Below the pieces are notes generated by a model, which was given only the letters and a program-made list of their open reading frames with translations, was not told where the DNA came from and did no database searches. The position numbers were made by a program, and so were the translations under genes. Shown piece after piece: positions 48,924 through 62,531 of a stretch of 64,000 bases of DNA (positions are counted from its first letter, which is position 1; each line of letters begins with the position of its first letter). Source of the stretch: Uloborus plumipes (taxonomy: Eukaryota; Arthropoda; Arachnida; Araneae; Uloboridae); assembly GCA_038373865.1 (NCBI GenBank), contig JAXGGA010002918.1:1-64000 (forward strand), in the 5' to 3' direction.

Positions 48924-49431
48924 GCGATAATTTACTTTACACCAGAGCTTTTTCAGTACAGTTCAATTACTTCAGAACATAGGAGGCAGGAATATTTCCA
49001 CCGCTTTTATAGAGTAAGGTCACATCACATTTTTCGTAGGGCAACACGATGACAATAAAGGAGCGAAGTACAAAACAACCTTCCTTCGTGCGTGCTTAGT
49101 GTGTGTCTAGCCTGCAATCTTCGCCTTAATTCTGACAATTGTTTTCTATGTTTCGTCACCAACGAATTCTATATAATTATTTCTTTGAAGCGATAAGTTA
49201 CTTTACACCGGTTTTATCAGTAATTTAATTGCTCCAGAACATTGGAGGCAGTAAGGTCTCACTGCATTTTTCATAGGGCAACACGATGACGATAAAAGAG
49301 CGAAATGCATAACAACCTTCCTTCGTGTGTGTTACTGTGTGCCTAGACCGCAATTTTCATCTTAATTCTGCAATCATTTTCTATGTTTCGTCACCAATGA
49401 ACTCTATATAACTATTTCCTTGAAGTTATTA
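48924..49431. repeat. tandem duplication of the repeat tail, period about 266 bp
   Basis: GCGATAA(T/G)TTACTTTACACC, CAGAACAT(A/T)GGAGGCAG, GGGCAACACGATGAC, ACAACCTTCCTTCGTG, and TTTTCTATGTTTCGTCACCAA each occur twice in order, starting at 48924 and 49190. The two units are about 88-90 percent alike by eye. Copy A at 40.5 kb has only the beginning of one unit. Confidence 0.85.
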
Positions 49432-50454
49432 CTGCGGAATCTTTGCTTCAAAATGAACTCGCCCAATGTACAGAGTTTAAGAAATAGTTCTTTCGTAGTT
49501 TAAAATCTCGTTTTAGGTTTTTATTTTTCCCAAAATAGCTACTAAAAGCTACTCCCCTCCCCCCCCCCACACAACCCCCTTGAAAATCTGAAACTCCGAC
49601 TGCATCCTTTCCCAAAAAGTAAAAATATAAGCTCACAAATCCTGTTTCTGAATTTAATATTTTAAAACATATAAAAAATCCTTAATGAAAAAGACGCTTG
49701 CTTTTAATTAAATAGAACGAATGAATTAATCCTGGAAACTCATAATCTTTCCCATTACAATGTTGTCCTAGCAAAAAGAAAAAGAGTTATTAAAAAGCGA
49801 AACAGGAAAGGAAAGAAAATGTTAGCATATGTTTTTATATTTTAGATCTTACTCGAATGCTGTTTTTAAGTTGTGTAAGATCATTTTATTATGAAAGCTA
49901 ATTACATGCGAACAAGGGAATGAAAAATAAACTAGTACTTCTTTTATATCCTTTACCGCTTTTTCGTCTCTTATAATGCGTTTAGCTTTTTTTTTATGTT
50001 AAGCACCCAAAAGGAAGATTTATGTTTTGCATTCGTGCATATCAACATTACATGCTCTCGAGAATAAAGCTATTTCAATGCAAGCTTACTTTTTATTTGA
50101 TTTGTATGTTAACTCTTTTATTTCATCATACCCATGCCCCCATTCATATCTTCAGGAAGCAATTTTTTATACATGTAGGAAACAATAGAGCGTTTTTGTC
50201 CAAAGACCGTCTGACTCTTTTTATAGCTCAATAAATTTTGTAGTAACAGAGTAAGGGTGCTCTTCATTTAAAGTGGTGCGTACTGATTATTAGTAGTATT
50301 TTTATTCATCTGTAGAAAATCTGAAAATATTCCATTGCCATTGCTTATGAACATTTTACGCACACTATTAAAACATTTTCTTGAGAAAGAACTAAGACTG
50401 AGAGAAAAGAAACAAGAACTATATGGCTAGTTGAGCTGAAAGAAAAATCGAGAT
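49432..50454. other. AT-rich non-coding stretch
   Basis: Contains a C10 run at 49559-49568; otherwise nothing recognised. Confidence 0.5.
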
Positions 50455-50520
50455 GCAAGCAGTGGGGTTCAAACCCGAGTTCTCATTATTCGTATACCGG
50501 TTTGCTAACCCATATACCGA
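50455..50520 (-). repeat. tRNA-like / SINE-head sequence
   Basis: On the minus strand there is an A-box-like GGGTTAGCAAACCGG and, with normal tRNA spacing, a B-box-like GGTTTGAACCC (50465-50475). I cannot fold a full acceptor stem, so a working tRNA gene is unlikely. It is more likely a tRNA-derived SINE head or a decayed tRNA. Confidence 0.45.
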
Positions 50521-50815
50521 ATGGGTTTCGTCGAAAGAGCTTGGTGTACCAACTAGAGCAGCCGTTACTAGAAAACTTGATGTAAATCCAGATTTCAGGA
50601 AAATTTCTAGTTCAACTGCAGTTATTTTTTAGTGTGGAAGCTGTTATGGAAGTCCAGTTTACTGGAGATTTTCTAATAGTACTGTAATATCTTTCTAAGA
50701 TTATCTTAGGCTACAGTTCTGGAACATACAGACAGTTGTAACAAGTCCAGATAAACTTTCGACATTACTGAACACTTTGCGCAACACAAACCTACCAAAC
50801 AATCATGAAAACATT

Positions 50816-50966
50816 GAGGGCCAAGCTCCACATTAACGTAAAGCAGAAAAATGAAGCAGAAACGTAAAATGTAGTAAGTAGTTATTCCTATGAAAAGTAC
50901 TCGGATTTTCTGTTTTTGCCTTCGGTTTCGGTCGCGTTTTCCGCTGATGTGGAGCAGCAGGGCCCT
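50816..50966. mobile_element. short MITE-like inverted-repeat element
   Basis: Left GAGGGCCAAGCTCCACATTAAC and right, on the minus strand, AAGGGCCCTGCTGCTCCACATC, sharing AGGGCC and CTCCACAT(T/C)A(A/G)CG with a 3-base offset. The element is about 150 bp. No target duplication could be fixed. Confidence 0.5.
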
Positions 50967-51530
50967 TACTTTTTAACTGTTGCGCTTAATTTTGACGTTA
51001 AAGGGGAGGGTTCTCAGAACCGATGTTTCTCACATTGTGTAAGTTTACCATCTTGGACACATAAAATGAAGAGACTCCTTTTTTTTTCTTTACTAGCCTA
51101 ACTCTAACAATACAAAACTTTAGGTGAGTGCAAACATTGTGCAAGAGAAAGCCGCCCCTTTCTATCTATCCCTATTTCTGAAATATGCGTGCCCTAAGTT
51201 GTGAAAATCATTTTAGAAGTCCCTGTATATCGGTTCAATATTGATGATTCGGTTGGTGTATTCAGTTTAGGTAATGTCTGCGAAAAATGCTGGCAAGGGG
51301 GGGGGGGGCACATTTCCCTGTGTCTGTTGGCTCGATCCGCCACTGTACTTCATATATGTATAATAATGCATAGTACGTCTTGAATAGTACGTATGTATTT
51401 TTATGTTACCATTTTGTGATATCTTGAAGTTGTATTTTTATATATTCAGTTCTGTAGCTTGAAATGCTCAAACTTATTTTGTAAAAACTAGTAACGATAA
51501 TCTTGAATTTTAACGATATTTTTTTTCTTT

Positions 51531-51534
51531 ACAG
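51531..51534 (+). other. splice acceptor of the UBL3 exon
   Basis: A T-rich tract (ATATTTTTTTTCTTTACAG) ends with AG at 51533-51534, a strong animal 3' splice site directly before the conserved coding sequence. Confidence 0.9.
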
Positions 51535-51643
51535 ATAAACTTGAGACTCATATTGGTTAGTGGAAAAACCAGAGAATATCTATTTAGTCCGAATGAATCT
51601 GCTTCCGACATAGCTCAATATGTCTTCGATAACTGGGCTGAAG
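51535..51643 (+). CDS. UBL3: internal exon of UBL3 (membrane-anchored ubiquitin-fold protein)
   Basis: A 109-bp exon encoding 36 codons plus one base. The peptide starts INLRLILVSGKTREYLF and continues SPNESASDIAQYVFDNWAE. This is almost the same as the N-terminal beta-grasp part of vertebrate UBL3/MUB, where the corresponding exon starts at MINLRLILVSGKT and ends near DNWPM. UBL3 is a small ubiquitin-like protein, prenylated at a C-terminal CAAX box, that works at the plasma membrane and in sorting proteins to extracellular vesicles. The exon enters in phase 0 and leaves in phase 1 (last base G of a split codon). Neither the short first exon nor the downstream exons (the LIYQGRFLHG region and CAAX end) were found here, so flanking introns are long: at least 12 kb of intron or intergenic DNA lies to the right. 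The only confidently recognised host coding sequence in the window. Confidence 0.95.
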
Positions 51644-51650
51644 GTAATCT
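51644..51650 (+). other. splice donor of the UBL3 exon
   Basis: GAAG|GTAATCT: a GTAA donor after an AAG exon end, close to consensus. Confidence 0.85.
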
Positions 51651-51889
51651 TCATTGTACATTTACATAATTTTAAAAACAAGTTGCAGAATTTACGTAGA
51701 GCAAAATATATGTTGACGGAAAAACAAAATGATTCAAAGATCAGTTCAAAAGATTGAAGGAAAAAAAATAGGAAACAAAAGATCAAGCGAAGTTTTTTGT
51801 TTTGTTATATTCAATAGTCTTTGGTTAAATTAAATTTATGTCTTATGTACATTGAGTATGTCTTGGCAAAATTAAATTCCTAGTGCAGT

Positions 51890-52090
51890 TTCGCATATAA
51901 GTGCCTCCATCTAGTGGGGAAAATGGGCGTCTAAATTCTCGTGGCACTGGCACTCCTCCGATAGTGGTGCCGCATGAAAGAGTGGGTGCCGGTCTCGGGG
52001 AATGCATTTGGTCTGCAAATGTTTCGTCGCCAAACGCAGCCCCGTTTGAAACAATGTCTCTTATACTCTTTGTGTTACCTTTCACTACTG
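51890..52090. other. GC-richer segment in the UBL3 intron, unassigned
   Basis: About 200 bp of much higher GC than its surroundings, with open frames on both strands (plus 51901-52377, minus 51843-52085). I recognise no domain and see no clear exon boundaries. Short inverted words (TAGTGCAGT at 51881 and ACTGCACTGA at about 52089) may be the ends of a small element. The minus strand holds CCACTAGATGGAGGCAC (51901-51917), resembling a CTCF core. Confidence 0.4.
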
Positions 52091-52390
52091 CACTGACCTC
52101 TTTGAAAACGAAAAATATTTTTCTGAACTTCCTAAATGATAATCAACTTTCAAAATTATCTCAGTTTGTTATCAACGATTCTAGTCGTCCACATGAAACA
52201 ACAAAAATTACTCTTTTTAAAGCGGTTATTTCACGATTGAATATGAATATGACTCAAATAGGTGATAGACTAACGTTCGGGTTACATTGTTTTCTGCCAT
52301 TGAAACGTTACCATAGTGATTGTCCACATGTTTTATCTATATTAATGCATAATCTGCATAAAACAGTTGATTTTTAACAGCAAAATAAAA

Positions 52391-53332
52391 GGGCTATTCT
52401 CTGTAAACTGGTTATTGGCTGTCCGGACTGAGTATTTTAAAAATAATAAAGTGTAATAAAGTAATTATCACTCTTAATACAAGTAAAGCATTAATACTTT
52501 GTGGCCCAATTGTATTTGGAGTGATAACAATTTAATTTTTTTTTTCTAGAAATTATCTAAGCGCCAAAAACACAGTCCCCTGGCTGTCCCAATCCCATAG
52601 TCTAACTGTTAAAGATAGTATTTCAAAAAACCTATTAACACTACATAAATTTGGCAATTAATATCTAAAAATAGAATAATGAAGCTATATTTTTCTTATG
52701 AAATAAGGTATAATTACGTATTTCTAAAACTTAAAATTGTCATGTAAATTCTGTCCGGAGTTTTTTCAAACAGTCCCCTGCAACAAATTCAAAGCTGTAA
52801 TACGAAAAATCTATAACTTTTGCAAATTCTTTTTGGCATGAAGTTTAAAGTAATCAGTGTGAATTTGCCGAAATCGCCGAGAACGGTGTTGAAACGCTAC
52901 TTTGCTTAGTTTGAGAGTCACATTTGTGATGAAAGTATGCATCAGGATCGTTGCGAAAACAGTCCTCTGGGAAGTGATTTTATTAATGTCAATTAATTTA
53001 ATTATGAAACATATTAGTTATTATGTCCACGGTTTGTGCCTAAATTTATAGGTAGTCTCATAACTAATTATGTTCCATTAGTTTTGCAGATATTACGCAA
53101 CAAAGAGCAAAAACACAGTCACCTGGCACAGTCCCCTGCCTAGTTATACTAGGCGGGAGACTTACCCCCTATCATGATTTATCAGAAAAACACAAACTTC
53201 AATTGACCCTTTTTCAAACCAAAGTAATAGACTCATTTTCTGAGCAATAGTATTGTAATTATACGAACATTTCAAAAAACCGTGCCCGGACAGATTTCGT
53301 GTGGAAAATGGCGAGTTTACAGAGAATCGCCC
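52391..53332. mobile_element. possible Mutator-like non-autonomous element
   Basis: A 942-bp segment with ends GGGCTATTCTCTGTAAACTG and, on the minus strand, GGGCGATTCTCTGTAAACTC (18 of 20). The flanking 9-mers AAAATAAAA and AAAATACGA match at 7 of 9, which would suit a Mutator-type 9-bp duplication but is weak in AT-rich DNA. Inside, CTGTCCGGAC-type words lie near both ends, and CAGTCCCCTG-like words occur about five times (near 52573, 52771, 52960, 53114 and 53126). No transposase. Confidence 0.65.
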
Positions 53333-54323
53333 AAAATACGATTATATTAGTGAAACAGTCATACGTTTCCTAACTATTTGTTGAGGACACTAACAGTTAT
53401 GCACACTCATCTGGCAAAGGGCAACCTGCAATTCACAAATTGTCAACAAAAAAGCCCCTAACTAATAAAATTTAGAGTTCGTTGCTCTTCTTCAGGAACA
53501 GTTCAACTTGATTAGTTGAAGTCTTAACTGGTTGATGGTTTGTGGCATGCTAGTGTTGGTTGACTGCCAAGTCGGGGGCTTGGCTTAAAGTTGAAAGTTC
53601 ATTACGCTTTTCCGACAGCAGCCTGAAGTTAATTGGTTAAGATCATTGCTGATTAACTGTTGGCGGTGTTTGGATAAACAACGTTTGAATGAAGCTGTTA
53701 CCACTAGAAAAATCAACTTGTCAAAATTAGTGAGTTCCGAAACAAGCGGGATGACTTAAATCCGGCAAACCATCCGCTCTAAATAAAAACCAAGAAGTTC
53801 AACGAACAAAATATTCTTGCACGGAACAAAAACTTATTGTTTAGGAGGAAAGATGTTCGGGTTTAATTATTAAGAATCTAGCATCTACGACTGTTAAAAT
53901 AGAAGACGTTGAGCCTTCTAATTTTAGAATTCAATTTTATTTTGCTTACTGCTCTGTCTGCGAAAACTTTTAGCTTAAGTTTCACCTCAGTTTTTTTTTA
54001 CAGACCAATCTCATTTGACGTGAACAAAGTTTTCTTTTTTGAAATTCTCTGAGATACAGTTGTTTTTTCAAAACATTCGTCTTATATTCTTGAAAAAAGA
54101 ACTTCTGAATCGCTTCCTTCAAAATTTGGCTGCAAGATTGTTGACTTTTACTTATTGATACCTCGAGCAAAGATGATTTCAGCATGAAATTCTAATTTAC
54201 TTAAAATACTCTATATTTTGAACCAGTAGAGAAGTTAGAAAAAGATAGTTCTTCAGTTTTTCATCCACACCACCTTTTGTGCAATAGTGTCACTATTATT
54301 CTCAGTCGCTAGTGATTCCTGGG
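53333..54323. other. AT-rich non-coding stretch
   Basis: Nothing recognised. Confidence 0.5.
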
Positions 54324-54903
54324 CAGTGGTCGGAAGTAGCGCGCTACAAGTAGCGAAACTACTGTAGTAGCTACATTTTTTAGTAGTTTGTAGAGTAGCG
54401 CACAACTTTTTTAAAAAAGTAGAGTAGCGAGTAGCGCGATACAAAAAAATAGTAGTTTGTAGCGATTTCTAGAAAATACTTTAAATTAAAGAAATAAATT
54501 AATAAATGAAAAAAAAAGAGAACGAAGGAAAAAACAAGGTGGTTCTTGTGGCGAATATTCGTGAAAATTGCAAAAAAAAAATCTAAAAAGGACATTTTAG
54601 CAAAAAAAAAGGAACAAAAAGGAAAAGTAACAAATAAATTCAAAGACAATTCCTATTTCTATTCCATATTCGAATGAGGTAATTTTTTAATCTAAACCAC
54701 TTTTCGAATTTTTTCGGTCGATCCTTAAACGGTGTATTCTTTTTATTTATTTATTTTTTAAAAAGTAGCGAAGTAGCAACTACATTTCAAAAGTAGTGTA
54801 GCTCGCTACATTTAAAAAAAAGTAGTTGTAGCTGTAGTTAACTACATTTATAAGAAAGTAGTTGTAGTTCGCTACAAAAAATATGTAGTTTTTCCAACCA
54901 CTG
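54324..54903. mobile_element. hAT-type MITE rich in GTAGC/GCTAC words
   Basis: A 580-bp element. Left end CAGTGGTCGGAAGTAGC; right end on the minus strand CAGTGGTTGGAAAAACTAC. Flanks are TTCCTGGG (54316-54323) and TTCCTGGA (54904-54911), 7 of 8 matching. Repeated AAGTAGCG, GTAGCTAC, AGTAGTTGTAG and their complements fill both subterminal regions. The middle is A-rich. This is a well-known style of arthropod hAT MITE. Confidence 0.88.
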
Positions 54904-54911
54904 TTCCTGGA

Positions 54912-56903
54912 TTACTCTGTGGTTTAATTAAACTCCCTGTTCAGAGAAAAATAATGCCTTGCATAAAATCTAGCCAACTTAAATATCTCATTAATGGATG
55001 CATTTATAGAAAAATATTTCATACTAAAATTTGGCACACTTTATCAAGTAAGACCCGTAAACCCCCTTTTTAGATACGCCTGCTGTAAATTTAAATAAAA
55101 GGGTGTTCATCCACTTTCCTCTTCCTATGAGGTAAGTGGGTCACCCACGTGATTTCGTTAAAAATATTTGAAATGTTGTTTTAGAAAATAATGCTCAACT
55201 TGTGTTAAATAATAATGTCCAAGATAAAATTAATCGATAAATTTATTTATTTATTTATTTATTTATTTTTTTTGTTTCAAAACTTTTGTATAAGGTTTCA
55301 TAAACAAACTGTTCTACCCACTGTTCTACTTGATGCATGTTTAACATCATCAAAAATTGCAAATGGTCATTTTTACAAGTTCTCTATTTTTAATTGAAAT
55401 ATTACATTCATATAACAATAAAGATATGCTTTTTTTTTCAAATAAATAACATAAGCATAAAAAAGTAGTACTTTTCAAATCGTAATCTCCAAGTCGATTG
55501 ATTGGTTCTCGAGAAACAACGATTTCAATTTAATTGTAGATAACGTGATTACTGACTGCAGTAAACGTGATTGAAAACAGAAAGCTGAGAATTTGTAGTT
55601 AAAATAAATTCAGATATGGCTAATTTTGCCAATATAAAACATTATACTGCTCAAGTTTTGCTTTAAACCTACCAAATATGAGCTTGAAAAAAGCAGAAAA
55701 TAGTTATCATTGACAGCTATAAACCTACAAGCGAACCCGCTTCATGAACTAGCCATTTTACCACGAGAAAATACTCTAATAGGCGGAATATTCCATCATC
55801 CGGGATCAAAATAATACATAACGGTTTGGTGCATTGCAAATGTATTATATTAAGCGTGATATTCGTTCAACCGATATTCTAATAAGCGGGCTCTACTGCA
55901 TTTTCCAGTTCACCAGATAATCACACTAATGATATAATTAAACTGTTTTCCCAGGGAGAATTATTAATTTCAATGTTTCTAAAAATTTAAAATTTTATAA
56001 TAGAATAGGAATAATTAGAAGATGTCAATTTAACAACATTCTTTATTTTTCAATACAAACTGTTTTGACCTTGCTATCGATAACGTTTTCTTGATTTGTT
56101 GCTCTATGACCAATTAATTTATGTTCAGATTGTTACAATGAATAACCCTTCCAAGCCTTATTCGGAGGTTAAATAGGGACACTTCGTGCTCAGTCAGGTA
56201 AGCTTGAAAAGGATAAAAAACTAGGTCGTCTGGGTTAGAATAATCTATAAGGAGTAGGAAGAAAGGATGATAAAAATAAAATCACATTTAATAAAGTGCA
56301 ACTTATTTCCTTTTTAAGGATTTTTAAAGTGTTCGCTTTTTTGTTAAATGCCGGAAGTCAAATTTATGTTTTAACTATTGGCAAGACAGAAAGAAACAAA
56401 TGTCGCCAAAAAATAAAATCACAAACGTGTAAGGTAAATTTGTCGCCATAAATATTGTACTGGTTGTGGATTTTATTAATCAGTTTGTGTTCTGACTTTC
56501 ATAACAATTTCACTGAGGAGATATTTTGTGGCTGGAGTCCTACTACTGGATAACTACAAATTTGTCAAAATTTAAAGTTCTCCTTCCTCTTGAAATCACA
56601 AAAATCAAAGCTATATATTAAAAAAGGTCAACGTGACCAGGAATGCTTAGTAGGTCCTAACATGTCGCTCATGGCTTTCAAATAAAGTGTAAAAACAGCA
56701 TATAGACATAACGTTTAAAACGATGTGTAACATTTTTTTAATCAAATTTGAGATAAAACATTTGCATTTTCACTCAATAAGAAGACAGACTAAAACAGTA
56801 AAGAAAAAGGTATAAGCTTTAAAATTTATGGTTAAAATTATTTTTTTAATATTTTTCTTCTACTACACTGAAAACTATTCGAAATCCTTTCTGTCTTACT
56901 TAT
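54912..56903. other. AT-rich non-coding stretch
   Basis: Nothing recognised apart from a short ATTT repeat at about 55240-55268. Confidence 0.5.
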
Positions 56904-59457
<2,554 letters not shown>

Positions 59458-59835
59458 TCATGCATATTCAGTGCAGTTTAATGTGTCCACAATTTGTTGC
59501 CCTACACCACATGTAAACTCGTATTCAAGTTCTTCCCAATACAGTTAGAAGCGTCTATTATAACAGCGTGATTAACGTCTATGATTCTCTGTTTTAACTG
59601 GTTACTGTTTGTGTGTTACTTTGTGGACGTTCACTGTACACGTGTTGCTTCACATAACTCCACAAGAAAAAATCTAAGGGCGTCACATCCGGAGATCACG
59701 GTGGCCAACGGCTTGACAAAACCCCTGCTTATCCACCGCCGAGGGAATGTTTTGTACAGAAAGACACGGTCAAGGGTGGCGTGGGGTGTGAAGGAGTTTC
59801 GTTATGTTGAAAGATGGCACCTTCTGGACATTGTG
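59458..59835 (-). pseudogene. fossil C-terminal half of a mariner/Tc-type transposase
   Basis: On the minus strand, broken pieces appear in the order of a Tc/mariner-superfamily transposase of the type with WPPRSPDLTPLDFFLWG. They are GAIFQHNETPSH (second catalytic region, with N where D is expected), then GG-AGVLSSRWPP, a stop, SPDVTPLDFFLWSYVKQHVY, then NQLKQRIIDVNHAVI in another frame, and finally YWEELEYEFTCGVGQQIVD ending at TGA (59458-59460). At least one nonsense codon and two frame changes are present. The N-terminal half and element ends were not found. It is an old, inactive fragment, clearly less AT-rich than its surroundings. Confidence 0.85.
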
Positions 59836-61352
59836 GCACTGCTTACACATTGCGGTGTGGATTGATTCGCTCCTGTCCAGTTCGTGACAGTGCGTCATCA
59901 CCTGTGTACGCACAAGATTACACATGATACTAGGGAAACTTGGAGAGTTTTTCTTTTACTTGATAAAGATTTCATATTTCTATCTTGTTTTGTTGCTTCC
60001 CTGCGACTGGTCAAAAGTACAACATAGCTTAACGTACACATTGATTTTAATTTATTCTGTTTGTCGAGCTTACTTTTAGTTCGTTCATTGATTTTGTATC
60101 CCCCCACAAAACTATCTATTTTAAAGATATTCTTTAGCAAGACTTTGGGGTTTCAGTGTTTGAGGTTTGTAAACTGACATGTTATCACATTAATTACTTA
60201 TAAATAGTAATTGGAGAGAATTAATATTGTCGGATTTGCTATAAATTCTAGGTTTTGGTGTCAGTTAGAATAACACTTGTTTTCCAAAGATAATTTGCAC
60301 GTCATTGTAGCAGATGCTGCAGTGAAAAGATAACACTTAAAATATAAACTTCTGTTTATTTATCAATTGTATACTTCAAACAATTTTCTTAAACATATCA
60401 TGCAAGGATCAAAGATGCAATGAAAACAATGCATTCAAAATATCTCATGAAAACACTTCTTTCAGAAGGCAAAATAAGGATGAAGTTTATTTTGCGTCGA
60501 CACTTCCTTTTCACATTGATTTTATTTTCTTACTCACTCAGATTTCCCTTTTTAGACATCCGGTAAACACTTGTCTTGTGTTAGCTTCGTACATTTTGAC
60601 TTTAGTATGAAATAAAAACTTCTTAACTTCACCATTACCAATGCATGTTCCCCCCCCCCCCCCGCCACGCTCCTTCTTTGCTTACGTTATTTTTATTTCG
60701 TTGCTTTATTAAAGATAGATAAATAATGCTAGTAACATCCATTCATTCAAACTTACATCCTTACCCAAAACTGCTTCGCTTTTTATTTTTGAGTGTGAAG
60801 ATTTCACTTTTTCATTTCGGCTTTTTCTAGAAGGCAGTAGTGTTTTAAACTAGTTGAAGGAATGAAACTTTTTTGTTAATATATATCGAAACAGTTTTAT
60901 GACTGAAAAGTCATAGTACTTATTCCGTAGAGGAAATTACCACGTCGATATTTATTCATATTTCACGAACATATTGATGCTGGAATGCCCTTCTATGCCG
61001 TTTCCGGTATTTTTTTTGGTGGGGGGGGGTGCGCTTTCATTGAAATTTTCCTTAACTTTCATTTTAACGTCATAGTAGTTCCTTTTTCTTTCTACTAGCA
61101 AACAATTGAAGTCTGGTTTAGCCATGAAAAACAGTTTGTTAACTCCCCGAGAAAATAAAAAAAATGGTTGAGTTGACATCACAATAATTACATGAAAATC
61201 GTAATCGGAAAATATTGATCTCCGCTTGTCTGTTTTGAATTCTAGCTTTGGATGTTAGAATAAAGCTAGAACAATGCTAGTGTTTAAAATCGCATTTTCT
61301 TGCCACTCTATAAAAAGCTTGGGAGAGTCAAAAAAAAAAGTTTTCTATTTCA
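59836..61352. other. AT-rich non-coding stretch
   Basis: C14 at 60650-60663 and G9 at 61021-61029; nothing else recognised. Confidence 0.5.
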
Positions 61353-61478
<126 letters not shown>

Positions 61479-61981
61479 GAACTAAACATCAACTCTGAAG
61501 AGCATTAAATCAATAGAAAATCTTTTCCTTTAAATAAAATGATTACTATAGTATTACTTTAACTAACCTGTGCTTGGACTCAATTCAGTTGTTTATATAG
61601 TCGTACACTAACTATTTTACTGGTAATCCCTAATGTTAAAAATATTAGTTATAAACTGTTCGAATATTATATGTTCCCGTATTATGACTTTCATGCTGCA
61701 GAAAATAGGGAATCACACAGCAAATTTACTGCTTTCATACAACCACCATAATCGTTCAATAGCAAGTGAAATTACAGTAACTAAAAGTTAGTTATCATCC
61801 AGTTTTCACTCACGAAACTAATAATATTTGTACTCACAAAGTTCACTACAATTAAGAAATCAGCTGTGAGGTTAATGTTAAAACTTAGTAATAAAAAGTT
61901 AACGCACTGTTTAATTTTGCGAATGTAAACTACATTTTAAGGAAAACGTTATGCGGCAAATGAATGTGGGATCAGCAGTAG

Positions 61982-62058
61982 TGCCGGACACATTGTCTAG
62001 TGGTCAAAGAAGTCTGACCAGGAGGGGGAGGTCCCGGGTTCGAATCCCGCCACGGGCA
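61982..62058 (+). repeat. tRNA-derived SINE head
   Basis: Has an A-box-like CTAGTGGTCA (61997-62006), a perfect B box GGTTCGAATCC (62037-62047) and a matching T-stem (CGGG/CCCG), ending CCACGGGCA. The acceptor stem pairs at about 5 of 7 positions and the anticodon arm cannot be drawn normally, so a functional tRNA is unlikely. The unrelated tail (TTGTCCTTGTCCTTTC...) supports a SINE. The RNA polymerase III promoter elements are intact. Confidence 0.65.
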
Positions 62059-62264
62059 TGGATATAAGTTCTCTTTGTCCTTGTCCTTTCTTTGTATGAG
62101 TGTGTTGTTGTGCAGTGAATGGTTGCCTACTCTATTAACGGGTCTTTATGGCATGTGTGTAGTGTGGAAGTCGGATTTCACACCAAATGAAGGTACAGTG
62201 GGAAAAACGAAGCAGTGCACTCCAAAATTGCCAGCCTATACTACAATGCAACTTAACTTGTCAC

Positions 62265-62525
62265 TGACGTCACTACGGTCGGAGCCAATAAGAGCTCACA
62301 AGCAGTCAGCGATCTCCTCTTATTCGCCAAGTAGGCTGTGACGTTTTATCTAGCTCGTTTTTCATAGGCTAACGTCACGCTGACGTCACGATGTTTTTGT
62401 CAAGAAACGTTGCATTTTTTATAGCTGAAGCAAGACAACAACAACAACTTTAGTAGTAAATTACTTGAAGAAGACATTCCAAGAGTTTCTCGTGTTTTCA
62501 AATAATTACGGCGTGCCGAGCTAAA
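62265..62525 (+). promoter_or_regulatory. candidate CRE/CCAAT promoter with non-coding first exon
   Basis: Two perfect TGACGTCA sites (62265-62272, 62381-62388), two half-type sites (TGACGTT at 62339, AACGTCAC at 62371) and CCAAT at 62285 sit in a locally GC-richer patch. About 30 bp further is a TATA-like word (TTTTTTATAGC, 62414-62424), then CAACAACAACAACTT and a strong donor AAA|GTGAGT at 62526. This order suits a CREB/ATF-type promoter and a 5'-UTR exon of a plus-strand gene. A repeat origin, as the tail of the adjoining SINE, is the main alternative. Confidence 0.4.
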
Positions 62526-62531
62526 GTGAGT

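Noticed and set aside
51901..52377. 158-codon frame as a further UBL3 exon or a separate gene
   Set aside because: The peptide does not resemble any part of UBL3, the opposite strand is open as well, and splice borders are not convincing.
61982..62058. Functional tRNA gene
   Set aside because: A and B boxes are good, but the acceptor stem has mismatches and no normal anticodon arm can be drawn, so it is listed as a SINE head.
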